From NCBI GenBank assembly GCA_014879445.1, contig JACSSC010000022.1, positions 1 to 64,000 of the forward strand: a stretch of 64,000 bases of DNA, read 5' to 3'. Shown here piece after piece: positions 55,092-64,000 of this stretch. Position 1 is the first letter of the stretch. Every line of letters starts with the position of its first letter. Made by a program: the position numbers and the translations under genes. The notes under the pieces were generated by a model. That model saw only the letters and a program-made list of their open reading frames with translations, was not told where the DNA came from and did not search any database. The stretch is from Candidatus Competibacteraceae bacterium (GTDB lineage Bacteria; Bacteroidota; Bacteroidia; CAIKAF01).

Positions 55092-57932
55092 CTAGTTACC
55101 TATCTGCAATTTTCGTCCATTAATGATCTGTAATGTTCCGCCACAAAGAATTTCTACATCGCGAGCAGAGGCATCGGCATTGCTGATGATTGGGGTAAAT
55201 GTGTTAACCCATGGAATGATAACATAGTCGGATGCGTTGGGAATTTGACCGCTGCTCCAATTGAGGGGATGATGCCAATCCTGATTATGATTGCCTGTCC
55301 AAGTATTAAAACGGGAATGGTGAGTTGTCCAAGTATCTCCGGCTAATGATATGAGTTCGGATTGTGATTTTGCAATGAGCAGAGCAAACCAAACTACATC
55401 ACATGTTTGGGGTGGAAGAGTGTCAATGCGGCATCCAATGAATTGAGAAACATCGGTCAGGTCGGATATCGGTCTGGCAATACCATTACTAATCATCGAA
55501 AATTTTTCGGATTGAGAGAATCCGTTATAAATATTAATACTACCATTGCTACCATCTGAGTTGTTGGCAAAATAACTGACAGGTTTTTGGCTTAATAGTT
55601 GAATACCGCACCACGTATTTCCAATAGGATTATACACAACACCGAGTTGTCTTAATGTATCGAAATAAGCTATATTAGGGGAAAAGCCCAAAATTGAATC
55701 CAAGACATCAAAATCGGAGAAAATACCGGCAAACAAATTTTTCTTTCCCAGAGTGCCCTGATTATGCATTTCATATCGTAAGAAAATGCGAAGTGAGTCG
55801 AAGTAATTGTTATGATAAAAATAATCGGTTTGTGTAATGCTGATATATTGTTGAGCTATACCTGCATTTGCATCTGTGTATGTGCGTTTGTATTCAGCTT
55901 GGGCAATAACAGGTGGCAATATACGGTGTAGGGGTTGGGTGGCTACAAAGTGGCTATCATTGTTAAATGGGCAACAGGCGCCTAATGGGTCTGTAAGGGT
56001 TTGGTTTGATACGTTGTTTTCGGCACCAATCCAAAATCCCATAGGGTTAAAATATAATTGCAAAAGTTGGTTGGGCTCTTGTTTCAAGCGATATCCACTT
56101 CCTTGTCCTGAGTTATTACTGTTAAATCCGATTCGCCCTGTTGATGTAAGTGTGGTTACTAAGCCATGTTGTAGGGATGAATAGAACGTAGGATTGAGAA
56201 AGACGGTTAGATACTGGCGGTTGAGAAATCCATTGTCATCATATTCGATAAGAAAAGTAGCTAAATGATTTACAGGGCACGATGGGTGAATGGCAAAAGA
56301 GAATGAAGCTGCAGGCACAACCGATTGCAATGCAGGTAAAACGCCCAGTTGTATGATACTGTCAATTATAGTAACATAAGGCGTTTGGCTGATAAGGCGA
56401 GCATATAGATTAGGCGAGCTGCCGGCAAGTGTATTGATAAAACTACCCGACAATTGAACCGTATCACCAGAGAAAAAGAGGTCGTCGAAGTTGTCGGTAT
56501 AATGTCTGTTATTCATGTGAATAAAAGCCCTTGGTGATTGTGTAATGGCCCGCCAAACATCAATGCGTCCATAGCCGAGTTGATTAATGTAAGGTGCATT
56601 AGCAGGTATAGTGTCAATCAGATAAGCGGTTTGTTGAAGTAGTGATCCAATTTGCCAAGGGACTAGAGTGTCGAAAAAGGATTGAATGAGGGCAGCGCTA
56701 CCTGATGCTAATGCAGTAGCATCTGATGTGCCGTTTCCCCATCCCCATCCGGTTGCATAAGTATTGAAAATGGATTGCCCGGGTGAAGCAATATCTACAA
56801 ATGGATAATAGGATGAATTGGCCGATTTATAATCGTTTTGTTCAGTACCACCTACTGCAATTACATACTCATATGATGCAGGGTAGAAGGGAACAGTATT
56901 GTTAGAATTTCCTGCAGCGGCGAAGATGATTTTTTGTTTATTAACAGCGGCGTATCGAATTACATCTTGCCCGTATGGTCCAGGAGTGGTGCCTCCCCAA
57001 GAGCAGCTGATGATATGAGCGCCATGATCGGCAGCGTACACAATACCCGGATAGCCGGCTATCCATCCCTGCGTTGAGTGCACCATTTTAACGGGCATAT
57101 AGCGGCTGTTGAAACCAACACCTGCCATTGCAGTTGTGTTATGGGTAGATGCAGCGGCTATTCCACACATCGAAGTGCCATGAGCGCTGTTGAATACACC
57201 TACATATTGTGGGTTTTTGTCCTTGTCGCCAACATCCCAACCTCTGAAATTATCAATGTATCCGTCATTATCGTCATCGAGACCATTAATTGGGTCGGCC
57301 CAATTGTAATATACGTTTGCCATTAGGTCGGGATGTGTGAAGTTAGTGCCTCCATCAACTATACCAATTACTACGTTGGTATCTCCCTGCGTGCTGTCCC
57401 ACACCTGAAGCGCGCCAATTTTGGAGAGATACCATTGCAAGTGAATGCTGGTATCGTTGGGCGTAAGCTGAGTTTGTAAATCGGTCAATGGTTGATCAAT
57501 AAACCAGGGCTGTGCATATTCTACCCATCCGCTGCCGGATAGTTCGTTTACGATTCTTAATACCGGCAGATTGGATTCATAGTTAAGTACATAAATTAGG
57601 GATAAGTCAGATAGTGATTGGCCGAACTCATCTACAGTTGATTGGGGAGCGCGATGATGTGGATGCATTTTACGGATACTTACAGGTTGAATGCGGTTTT
57701 TGAGTGCAACAAATGCCGGTAAATGAATATCATGAGCATCGCAGTATAATCGGTATGCAGGTTTTATTTTGAAAATAACGGTCGCCGGCAGCATATCACG
57801 ACCTTCTTTTAATGTGTCAGCCCATGTATGGTATGATGGGTGATAATTGTCGGGCCAAGATGTTATTTGGGCATCAACATAAAAGAAGCTTGACGAGAAA
57901 AGAAATTGAAAAAAAAGAAATACCTTTTTCAA
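55092..57932 (-). CDS. Secreted subtilisin-like (S8) serine protease
   Basis: An extracellular or surface protease of 946 residues. No ATG is available near the start; the TTG at 57932 gives an ideal signal peptide (KKVFLFFQFLFSSSFFYVDA). The catalytic triad of the S8 fold is present: Asp in IGIVDGGTNFTHPDL, His in NSAHGTSMCGIAA and Ser in NGTSDATALASG. A fervidolysin-like propeptide region precedes it. The C-terminal 450 residues are beta-rich. The protein ends at GGTLQIINGRKLQIGN without a recognisable T9SS sorting domain, unlike many Bacteroidota subtilases, and none follows in frame after the stop. It may therefore be truncated or use another signal. Confidence 0.88.
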   Translation of the reverse strand: MKKVFLFFQFLFSSSFFYVDAQITSWPDNYHPSYHTWADTLKEGRDMLPATVIFKIKPAYRLYCDAHDIHLPAFVALKNRIQPVSIRKMHPHHRAPQSTVDEFGQSLSDLSLIYVLNYESNLPVLRIVNELSGSGWVEYAQPWFIDQPLTDLQTQLTPNDTSIHLQWYLSKIGALQVWDSTQGDTNVVIGIVDGGTNFTHPDLMANVYYNWADPINGLDDDNDGYIDNFRGWDVGDKDKNPQYVGVFNSAHGTSMCGIAAASTHNTTAMAGVGFNSRYMPVKMVHSTQGWIAGYPGIVYAADHGAHIISCSWGGTTPGPYGQDVIRYAAVNKQKIIFAAAGNSNNTVPFYPASYEYVIAVGGTEQNDYKSANSSYYPFVDIASPGQSIFNTYATGWGWGNGTSDATALASGSAALIQSFFDTLVPWQIGSLLQQTAYLIDTIPANAPYINQLGYGRIDVWRAITQSPRAFIHMNNRHYTDNFDDLFFSGDTVQLSGSFINTLAGSSPNLYARLISQTPYVTIIDSIIQLGVLPALQSVVPAASFSFAIHPSCPVNHLATFLIEYDDNGFLNRQYLTVFLNPTFYSSLQHGLVTTLTSTGRIGFNSNNSGQGSGYRLKQEPNQLLQLYFNPMGFWIGAENNVSNQTLTDPLGACCPFNNDSHFVATQPLHRILPPVIAQAEYKRTYTDANAGIAQQYISITQTDYFYHNNYFDSLRIFLRYEMHNQGTLGKKNLFAGIFSDFDVLDSILGFSPNIAYFDTLRQLGVVYNPIGNTWCGIQLLSQKPVSYFANNSDGSNGSINIYNGFSQSEKFSMISNGIARPISDLTDVSQFIGCRIDTLPPQTCDVVWFALLIAKSQSELISLAGDTWTTHHSRFNTWTGNHNQDWHHPLNWSSGQIPNASDYVIIPWVNTFTPIISNADASARDVEILCGGTLQIINGRKLQIGN

Positions 57933-58064
57933 AACCTGATTTTTTATGCAAGTTAATAAAAAGAGCAAAACGAATAACGGCTTTAAGCAGAATTCACATC
58001 AGATATTAGAATTTATCTGTGTTTTAAAAAATGGAAGAAGAAGTAGAAATGTAGGTGTTAGGTG

Positions 58065-60371
58065 CTAAAATTCAAAATTCAGCCCGAAGTTATACAGTAT
58101 TGGTAATTGATTGATGCGTTGATAAGTAACCCTATCCATGTAAAAAATATTTTCACGGTTGTATAAGTTCGATGCGCCGGCAGAGATTTCGAGTTTCAGG
58201 TTTTTGCCGAAAGTAAATATTTTTTTCACGCTGATATCAAGACGATGATACCAAGGCAAGGTACCTTTGTTGATATCGGCATACTGAATGCCTAGAGTGC
58301 CATTGGTAGTAGTGTAATCGGTATTGATGCCTTGTTGGAAGTCAATGAACTCATAGAATCCCTGTGTTTGAGTAAACGGAAATCCAGATCCGAGGTTCCA
58401 TCGAGCACTCACTTCCCATCCTTTCTTTTTGCCAAAGCGATAATTGGCTACCAAATTTATGTTATGCCGACGGTCGAAGTGAGGTGCATAGGTTTGCACT
58501 TCATCGGTACGTTCTGTTTTCATAAGAGAATATACCATCCAGATATAAAGATTTTTCCACTCAAACTTAGCCGTAAAATCTACACCCCACGAATAGCCGG
58601 ATTCAACAATAAAATCCTTTTTGAGGTATTCGGGTTTGGTGGCATTTTCGCCGTTGTCGTCATATAGTTTGTTGCGGTTGATATTTATGATTTGCTCAAA
58701 GTTCATATAATATCCTTCTACATTGAGGGTAAGAAGTTTGGTTACGTCAAACTCCATTCCCATAATGGCATGTTGAGATTTTTGAAGTTTAGAACCTACT
58801 TCATCGCCGTGATAGTATTTAGGAAGGTTGTCAGAGCCGGAGAGGAATCCGTAAAAAAGGTTTACGACATCGCGGTCGGAGTTGGCTGCAACAAGGTTTT
58901 GTGAATACATGCCACCGGCAGCTTTAATGCGCCACCAGTCGAAAATGTTGTATTTAACACCCAGACGTGGTTCAAAAGAGATGTTATTGAGTGATGCGTA
59001 GTACTGTATTCTAAAACTGGGATCAAGCACTAAGCCCCATTTACTGAATTTATATTTCACATAAGTGGCAACTTCGGTTGTGTTTTCTGTTTGGTAAATT
59101 GTGCGATTGGAAGCATTTACAAACCTAAAATCGGTAGTGAATCCTAATGCTTCGATACCATATGATAATTTATCGGTACCGAAGAACTGATGAAAATTCA
59201 GGCCGATATTGAAACCATTTACCAGACTGGAGCGAGGAGGGGAAACGGATTCAGTCATATCAATTTTATAACTTGAATAACTGATGATTCCTTCGATGCG
59301 CACATTGGTTTGCCCCGGAACAAATGCAAAATTCAAACCGCCACCACCGGCTCGCCATCCGAGTTTTGTTATATTATTAAAGTTTACTTGGTCGTTGTAA
59401 GAGAATCCGAACAAGCTGATTTTGCTTCCCATACCAGCATAAATGCTTATTTTTCCATAGATGTCGTAGAAGTTGTAAGGCAATCCGTTTTCATCTGCAT
59501 AAGTGTAAAATGCTCTTGAGGAGTGTTCTAGGAATGATCCTTTAGCACTGAGCAGGAAAGAGGCCGATACCTTTGAGTCGTCTTTCATTTTGGCAAACGG
59601 TCCTTCAAACAGTCCTTTGGCAGTAAATGTATTACCACCAATTTTTCCTGAAAAGCGTTTGCGGTTTCCATCTCTTGTTGTGATATCCATGATAGATGAG
59701 ATTCTCCCTCCAAATTGAGCACCAAACCCACCTGTATAAACATCTACATTACGAATAATGTCGGTTTCAAAAACAGAAAACAATCCAATGGAATGAAATG
59801 GGTTGTAAATGACAGCGCCATCAAGCAACACTTTATTTTGAATAGGTGGTCCGCCACGAATATATAACTGCCCGCCTTGGTCGCCGCTGGATACAACACC
59901 TGGCAATACTTGTAGATATTGAGCGATATCGGGTTCGCCACCTACACTTGGCATTTTTTTGATGGTTTCGGCAGTTACACTGATTTGAGAAATCTTAACT
60001 TCTTCACGCGCTTCTTGCTTTTCTTGAGTAATTTCAACGCCCGACAGCTCAATAGCCGTTTCGTCCAACTGAAATTTTTCATTGAGTGTTTTACCTTCTG
60101 TTACTTGCAATGTTTTAGTGAATTTGTCGTATCCCAACACTTTAATAACAATGGTATAACTGCCTGGCATGAGTCGAGTGATGCTGAAGAATCCATTGTT
60201 ATCGGTGGTAGTACCTATTTTGGTTCCTTCCAGTAAAATATTGGCCATTGGTATAGGGTCACCTGTGCCTTTGTCAAATACAGTGCCTCGAATACTGCCA
60301 AATTTATCCTGAGCATATAGCCCCATGCTGAGCCATGTTAACAAGCCGAAAACCTGAAGAACTTTTTTCAT
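58065..60371 (-). CDS. TonB-dependent receptor with carboxypeptidase-regulatory-like N-terminus
   Basis: An outer-membrane receptor of 768 residues; the ligand is unknown. The ATG at 60371 gives MKKVLQVFGLLTWLSMGLYA as signal peptide (a second ATG lies at 60377). Residues 22-110 are the CarboxypepD_reg-like domain (GSIRGTVFDKGTGDPIPMAN, NGFFSITRLMPGSYTIVIKV). The plug (about 125-235) has SVGGEPDIAQYLQVLPGVVS, GGQLYIRGGPPIQNKVLLDG and GFGAQFGGRISSIMDITTRD. The barrel ends PILYNFGLNFEF. No SusD or transport operon is adjacent. It carries its own -7 element. Confidence 0.94.
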   Translation of the reverse strand: MKKVLQVFGLLTWLSMGLYAQDKFGSIRGTVFDKGTGDPIPMANILLEGTKIGTTTDNNGFFSITRLMPGSYTIVIKVLGYDKFTKTLQVTEGKTLNEKFQLDETAIELSGVEITQEKQEAREEVKISQISVTAETIKKMPSVGGEPDIAQYLQVLPGVVSSGDQGGQLYIRGGPPIQNKVLLDGAVIYNPFHSIGLFSVFETDIIRNVDVYTGGFGAQFGGRISSIMDITTRDGNRKRFSGKIGGNTFTAKGLFEGPFAKMKDDSKVSASFLLSAKGSFLEHSSRAFYTYADENGLPYNFYDIYGKISIYAGMGSKISLFGFSYNDQVNFNNITKLGWRAGGGGLNFAFVPGQTNVRIEGIISYSSYKIDMTESVSPPRSSLVNGFNIGLNFHQFFGTDKLSYGIEALGFTTDFRFVNASNRTIYQTENTTEVATYVKYKFSKWGLVLDPSFRIQYYASLNNISFEPRLGVKYNIFDWWRIKAAGGMYSQNLVAANSDRDVVNLFYGFLSGSDNLPKYYHGDEVGSKLQKSQHAIMGMEFDVTKLLTLNVEGYYMNFEQIININRNKLYDDNGENATKPEYLKKDFIVESGYSWGVDFTAKFEWKNLYIWMVYSLMKTERTDEVQTYAPHFDRRHNINLVANYRFGKKKGWEVSARWNLGSGFPFTQTQGFYEFIDFQQGINTDYTTTNGTLGIQYADINKGTLPWYHRLDISVKKIFTFGKNLKLEISAGASNLYNRENIFYMDRVTYQRINQLPILYNFGLNFEF

Positions 60372-60390
60372 ACACATATTAATTCGGGTA

Positions 60391-60398
60391 CAAATATA
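60391..60398 (-). promoter_or_regulatory. -7 element (TATATTTG) for the TonB receptor
   Basis: On the minus strand this reads TATATTTG, 19 bases before the ATG at 60371. A TTG further upstream is too far for a standard -33. Confidence 0.5.
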
Positions 60399-60449
60399 TC
60401 GGATTCATGGAAGTTTGGGCGAACAAAAAATGGGGATTATCAACAAAAA

Positions 60450-61724
60450 TCAGGAATTAACACCTTTCACCACATATTCCGAAAGCTGATTGAGTGGAAG
60501 ATATTGTTGCATACAAGCTTGTATTTGCTGAGATGTAGCGGTTTTGATAATGTGTAGATAGTTGTCGTAATAGTTGAAAGGAAGTTGATTGAGCACTAAT
60601 GTTTTTATGCGGTCGGATTGAGCAAAAAATCCATCTACAGATTTAAGGAAGTTGCCTGATATGAAGTTTTTTACTATGTTGAGTTCGTCGGCTGTGACGG
60701 GTTCATCTAACATGCGCTTTATTTCTTTATAAACTTCGTCTTTGAGCATATATAAGTATTCAGTGCCGGCCTCTGTGCTAATCAAGAATGTGCCACTAAG
60801 TTGATTAGAATTGATGCCAGAGCCAATGCCATACGTGTATCCCTTTTCTTCGCGTATGTTTTTCATGAGTCGTGATCCAAAATATCCACCCAAAATCATG
60901 TTGCCCAAACTTAGGATTGGGTAATCAGGATGGGTATGAGATATGGTTGGAGTTCCGATGCGAATTGCCGACTGAATGGCATTCTGAAATTCAATCTCGG
61001 TTTGTTGCGGTGTGTAGGGTAGCAGGGGAGGAGCTGCTGATTTTGTTTGGGGTTGAAGCCAGTCATGCAATGAGGATTCAATTTGATTGCGAACCTCCGA
61101 TGAAGTGTTGCCAGCAACCATGATTACGCTTGGGCCTGAAAGGTAGTAATGGCGATAAAATGCCTGCAAATCATCGCTAGTAACATTTTCAAAATCTTCG
61201 GGCCGAGCGGATTGCCCGTATGGATGTTCGCCATATATGAGCTTAGCAAAGCCGTTTCGGCAAACGTATTCTACTTTTTTGAGATTGTGCAGCAGGGTTT
61301 CTTTTCGGTTGGTCAGATTGATTTGTAATTCGTGTTCGGGGAAAATGGAATCCATTAGATATTCTCTGAAAAGTGGCAGCACTTGATTCAGATAACGTGT
61401 TACAGTAAATAAGCTAACGGCTGCATGATCGTGAGATATGTCTTTGGTTACATATGCACCAAAATAATCAAGCTTTTCACTAAGTTGAGCGGATGTGTAT
61501 TTTGATGTGCCTTCGCCGAGCATATCGTTAGTGGTGGAGGCAATGAGGGGCTGAGTTTGATAAATGCTTCCTGCATTAAAAATCAATTCAATGCGAACCA
61601 ATTCAGGTGAGTGATTTCCGATGTAATAAATAGGAATTTCGTGATGTTTTACTACGTCAGGATGGATGAGCGAAAACTTAAAATCGGTATTGATGGCGGG
61701 TGCTGTATGTCTATCAAGCATCAT
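60450..61724 (-). CDS. M16-family peptidase homologue without zinc motif
   Basis: A 424-residue M16 (insulinase/pitrilysin) homologue. The position where the zinc motif HxxEH should stand reads LIASTTNDMLGEGTSKYTSA, so it is expected to be inactive. The rest keeps the fold, for example VIMVAGNTSSEVRNQIESSL, LGNMILGGYFGSRLMKNIRE and EKGYTYGIGSGINSNQLSGT with the Arg/Tyr substrate-binding motif. It lies 2 bases after the active M16 gene, so the two probably form a heterodimer. No signal peptide is visible. Substrates are unknown. Confidence 0.92.
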   Translation of the reverse strand: MMLDRHTAPAINTDFKFSLIHPDVVKHHEIPIYYIGNHSPELVRIELIFNAGSIYQTQPLIASTTNDMLGEGTSKYTSAQLSEKLDYFGAYVTKDISHDHAAVSLFTVTRYLNQVLPLFREYLMDSIFPEHELQINLTNRKETLLHNLKKVEYVCRNGFAKLIYGEHPYGQSARPEDFENVTSDDLQAFYRHYYLSGPSVIMVAGNTSSEVRNQIESSLHDWLQPQTKSAAPPLLPYTPQQTEIEFQNAIQSAIRIGTPTISHTHPDYPILSLGNMILGGYFGSRLMKNIREEKGYTYGIGSGINSNQLSGTFLISTEAGTEYLYMLKDEVYKEIKRMLDEPVTADELNIVKNFISGNFLKSVDGFFAQSDRIKTLVLNQLPFNYYDNYLHIIKTATSQQIQACMQQYLPLNQLSEYVVKGVNS

Positions 61725-61726
61725 CC

Positions 61727-62968
61727 TTAATGATTTATGGCTTTGTATTCAAGAATGGTAGAATTATCGGAGCAAAATGCCTCGCATGCTACGCGTTGTA
61801 TGTCGTTGGCGCTGACGGCATGATACATAGACGGCTCGGTGTTTACTAAGCCGACATTTCCCATATGTGCTGCAAAGGCAAGCTTCATGGCCTTATTTAA
61901 TATATTCATCAAAGAAAATTGTTCGGCGGTTTCAAAGCGGTTTTTTACTTTTTGCAAGGCCTGTTCTGTTAAGCCATTTTGTTTGATTTCGTTGAGAATT
62001 TGCCAAACAGCTTGCTCTCCTTTTTCTAACGAATGGTTTTTGTTCATTCTCCCTGATATCATGAACAAACCAGGGTCAATGCTGCCGAGCACATAAGCAT
62101 TGATTTCGGAAAACAGGTTGTTTTCTTTTACTAACCTTTGGTATAGCAGGGATGATTTTCCGTTGCTCATGATATCACTCAGCAGGTCGTATGCATAATA
62201 ATCGGGATGAGTTCGGTGAGGCATGTGAAAAGCCATCAGCAACAAGTCAGCCGGTACCTCTCGTTCAACAGAGAGCCGTTTTTCTTGTTTTTGTCGTGGC
62301 TCTATAGGAAGGTTTCTTTTTTTTATCTGCCGTTGCGGAATGGGACCAAACCATTTTTCAGACAGTTGGATAATTTCTGGCGTATGCACATGACCACTTA
62401 CAACCAATATGGCATTATTGGGAGCGTAATGTGCATAAAAAAAAGATTCAACTTGATTGAGCGTAGCATTTTCTATATGCGATAGATCTTTGCCAATGGT
62501 GGCCCATCGGTATGGATGTTGATCGTATATGAGTGGACGAATCAGTAGCCATAAATCACCGTAAGGTTGATTCAGATATCGTTGCTTAAACTCTTCACTA
62601 ACTACCTTTTTCTGTATATCTAATTTTTCTTGTGAAAATGCGAGTTGAAGCATGCGGTCGCTTTCGAGCCAAAAACCTGTTTCGATATTGGCAGCAGGCA
62701 GTGTCAGATAATAGTTTGTAATGTCGTTTGATGTAAAAGCATTGTTGTTGCCACCTGCAAGTTGTAATGGTGTGTCGTAATGCGGAATATTTGCAGAACC
62801 CTCAAACATAAGATGTTCAAAGAGGTGAGCAAATCCGGTTTGTTCTGGATGTTCGTCACGAGCACCTACGTCATACAGCAGATTTAAAGCAGCCAGTGGC
62901 GTACTATGGTCTTCATGAATAATAATTCTTAATCCGTTTTCTAATGTATGTTCGGAGAATGTAATCAA
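61727..62968 (-). CDS. Zinc M16-family peptidase (active subunit)
   Basis: A 413-residue zinc metallopeptidase. The inverted zinc motif is intact: HLFEHLMFEGS with His48, Glu51 and His52, and the third ligand Glu near 125 in VVSEEFKQR. GSANIPHYDTPLQLAGGNNN and ITNYYLTLPAANIETGFWLE are typical. The only possible start in frame is TTG at 62968, since the upstream lipoprotein stop is in the same frame seven codons earlier (or a rarer ATT between them). No ATG lies before the zinc motif. It is followed by the inactive M16 homologue, a pairing seen in mitochondrial and bacterial processing peptidases. Confidence 0.93.
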   Translation of the reverse strand: MITFSEHTLENGLRIIIHEDHSTPLAALNLLYDVGARDEHPEQTGFAHLFEHLMFEGSANIPHYDTPLQLAGGNNNAFTSNDITNYYLTLPAANIETGFWLESDRMLQLAFSQEKLDIQKKVVSEEFKQRYLNQPYGDLWLLIRPLIYDQHPYRWATIGKDLSHIENATLNQVESFFYAHYAPNNAILVVSGHVHTPEIIQLSEKWFGPIPQRQIKKRNLPIEPRQKQEKRLSVEREVPADLLLMAFHMPHRTHPDYYAYDLLSDIMSNGKSSLLYQRLVKENNLFSEINAYVLGSIDPGLFMISGRMNKNHSLEKGEQAVWQILNEIKQNGLTEQALQKVKNRFETAEQFSLMNILNKAMKLAFAAHMGNVGLVNTEPSMYHAVSANDIQRVACEAFCSDNSTILEYKAINH

Positions 62969-62989
62969 GAGAAAGAGTGTACTAATGTT

Positions 62990-63505
62990 TTATTTGTCGT
63001 CCACCAATTCAAGACGAAATTTCTTGGCAAATGCTTCTTGAGAGGAAATCAGCAAATCGTTGGCCTGCTTTTCCTTTTGGTCGAATTGATTAGCTATTTC
63101 GTCAATTCTTTTTTGATCTTCCTCTGTCATGAGGGTGTCTTTGGCAAACAAATCCATCATTTCTTTGAGGTCGGTTTCGCATTGCGATACATAAAAATCA
63201 AATAGTGCTTTGCCCTGATCTCTGAACGCTGTATTTTTTTTGTAATCGGCTAATTTGCTCATTTTCTCGGATGCTTCTTTTGATCTTGTATGAAGCGTAG
63301 AAAGTGATGAGTTAGCGGCTTCTAATGTGCCGGATTCAATTTCATTGATAAATTGATCAAATACGTCAAAAACAGCTATTTGCTCTTGAATGATATAATC
63401 GTTGTAATCCTCGGGCTTATCAAAATAGGTAAGATTGGGGTCGCGTTTATTACCACAGGCAATCAGCAACATGGCAATCATGAAAATGCTAATTTTATTT
63501 ATCAT
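62990..63505 (-). CDS. Uncharacterised helical lipoprotein
   Basis: A 171-residue lipoprotein from the ATG at 63505, with a lipobox in IAMLLIACGN (Cys17). The mature part is mostly charged helix, with probable coiled-coil segments (LSTLHTRSKEASEKMSKLAD and RIDEIANQFDQKEKQANDLL). I do not recognise a family with certainty. It lies 21 bases upstream of the M16 pair and 42 bases downstream of the beta-barrel gene, so all four may form one transcript. A structural or chaperone-like role in the envelope would be a guess. Confidence 0.8.
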   Translation of the reverse strand: MINKISIFMIAMLLIACGNKRDPNLTYFDKPEDYNDYIIQEQIAVFDVFDQFINEIESGTLEAANSSLSTLHTRSKEASEKMSKLADYKKNTAFRDQGKALFDFYVSQCETDLKEMMDLFAKDTLMTEEDQKRIDEIANQFDQKEKQANDLLISSQEAFAKKFRLELVDDK

Positions 63506-63547
63506 ATTGAATGTCTTTAATTGATACAAAAATAATAATTCTTTCGA

Positions 63548-64000
63548 TTAGTCGTCTTCATCTATCACATCGCTTTTGATTTTGCGTTCTTTTGTTTTTT
63601 TCTCTTTCACAGGGCGTTGATCTTTTGGTAATGGTTTTTGAAGTCGAAAGGCATATTGCAAGCTAAGTGAGATAACAGAATGCACTTCACCAATTCGTAT
63701 AATTCCCCAAAGGGGCAATATGGCTGTTTGCCCACTGGCATAGGGCTTGATAGGAATGATAGAATTTTGGAATCGAAACTGGAAGGCCCAGTTGTGATTA
63801 ATATGATATGCAGCACCAATGGCCAGTCCGAGTTCGAAGATTTGAAACCCGCGTCCTTGTGTCAACTCTCCACCATTTTGAGTAACGCGCTGCCGAATTA
63901 AAAAACCAAAGGTTGCACCAAAATCTAATGTAAATCTGTCTTTTTTATCAATATGCCAGCTAAACATGGCGGGTATTTCAATATAGTCGGTTTCGATGGT
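63548..64000 (-). CDS. Outer-membrane beta-barrel protein, partial at window end
   Basis: The visible 150 residues are the C-terminal part of a small outer-membrane porin-like barrel. Translation continues past the ATG at 63967 to the window edge (ETDYIEIPAMFSWHIDKKDR), so that ATG is internal. Alternating strands such as RFTLDFGATFGFLIRQRV and FQIFELGLAIGAAYHI end with VISLSLQYAFRLQ. A charged tail follows (KEKKTKERKIKSDVIDEDD), which is unusual after the last strand. The N-terminus and signal peptide are outside the window. Confidence 0.8.
   Translation of the reverse strand, partial: TIETDYIEIPAMFSWHIDKKDRFTLDFGATFGFLIRQRVTQNGGELTQGRGFQIFELGLAIGAAYHINHNWAFQFRFQNSIIPIKPYASGQTAILPLWGIIRIGEVHSVISLSLQYAFRLQKPLPKDQRPVKEKKTKERKIKSDVIDEDD

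Noticed and set aside
1-64000. tRNA, rRNA, CRISPR arrays, insertion sequences or prophage
   Set aside because: I looked through the gaps for tRNA-like GTTCGA arms, regular spaced repeats, transposases and integrases and saw none.

Overview
The window looks like chromosomal DNA of a Bacteroidota bacterium, probably Chitinophagales/Sphingobacteriia-like; the order is inferred, not proven. The evidence is a type IX secretion system (T9SS) block (porP-gldKLMN, plus a PorV/PorQ-family protein and a C25 sortase-like protein), TonB-dependent receptors with carboxypeptidase-regulatory N-termini, a CHU/gliding-associated C-terminal domain, an almost complete lack of Shine-Dalgarno sequences, and a recurrent TAnnTTTG (-7) promoter element, sometimes with TTTG near -33. 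No phage, insertion sequence, CRISPR array, tRNA or rRNA was seen. Most genes are housekeeping or cell-envelope genes in short operons.

Layout. 1-245: GC-rich hairpin-forming extragenic element and a terminator. 0.2-6.0 kb: DUF2911 protein, TonB-dependent receptor, large surface protein with a T9SS-type C-terminus. 6.1-10.1 kb: LuxR-type regulator with a degenerate receiver, then thrS-infC-rpmI-rplT; infC has an AUU start behind a perfect Shine-Dalgarno. 10.2-14.7 kb: proline dehydrogenase, korAB, and a 300-base gap with a terminator. 14.7-21.9 kb, all minus: agmatinase with a deoxyhypusine-synthase-like partner, SIS isomerase, then leucine dehydrogenase-nusB-DUF1573-yajC-cdaR-like-coaE. 22-30 kb: ABC exporter, Pur-domain protein, S24 repressor, Bax-like glucosaminidase, acyl-CoA carboxylase beta, two glycosyltransferases. 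30.1-35.8 kb: sufBCDSE-sufT-like operon. 35.9-45.7 kb: topA, a ureohydrolase-fold protein without metal ligands, porP/sprF and gldKLMN, closed by a strong terminator. 45.7-54.9 kb: a twice-frameshifted DUF5723 gene, nhaD, and an overlapping PorV2/PorU2 pair. 55-64 kb, all minus: subtilisin-like protease, TonB receptor, an inactive/active M16 peptidase pair, a lipoprotein, and an outer-membrane beta-barrel gene cut by the window end.

How the genes fit together. GldL and GldM form the proton-driven inner-membrane motor of T9SS; GldK, GldN and PorP/SprF are the periplasmic and outer-membrane parts. The PorU2/PorV2 pair would process or shuttle cargo, and the gliding-type C-terminal-domain protein at 3.6-6.0 kb is a likely cargo. 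The suf operon is a complete SufBCD scaffold with SufS/SufE sulfur donors and can mature clusters such as the 4Fe-4S centre of KorB. KorAB, proline dehydrogenase, leucine dehydrogenase and the acyl-CoA carboxylase suggest growth on amino acids.

I did not find an obviously new multi-gene system. The best candidates for undescribed biology are the conserved-looking but catalytically dead ureohydrolase next to the T9SS operon, the AUU plus perfect Shine-Dalgarno arrangement of infC in a genome that otherwise avoids Shine-Dalgarno, the agmatinase/deoxyhypusine-synthase-like pair, the inverted repeat just downstream of the suf promoter, and the 24-base palindrome inside porV2.
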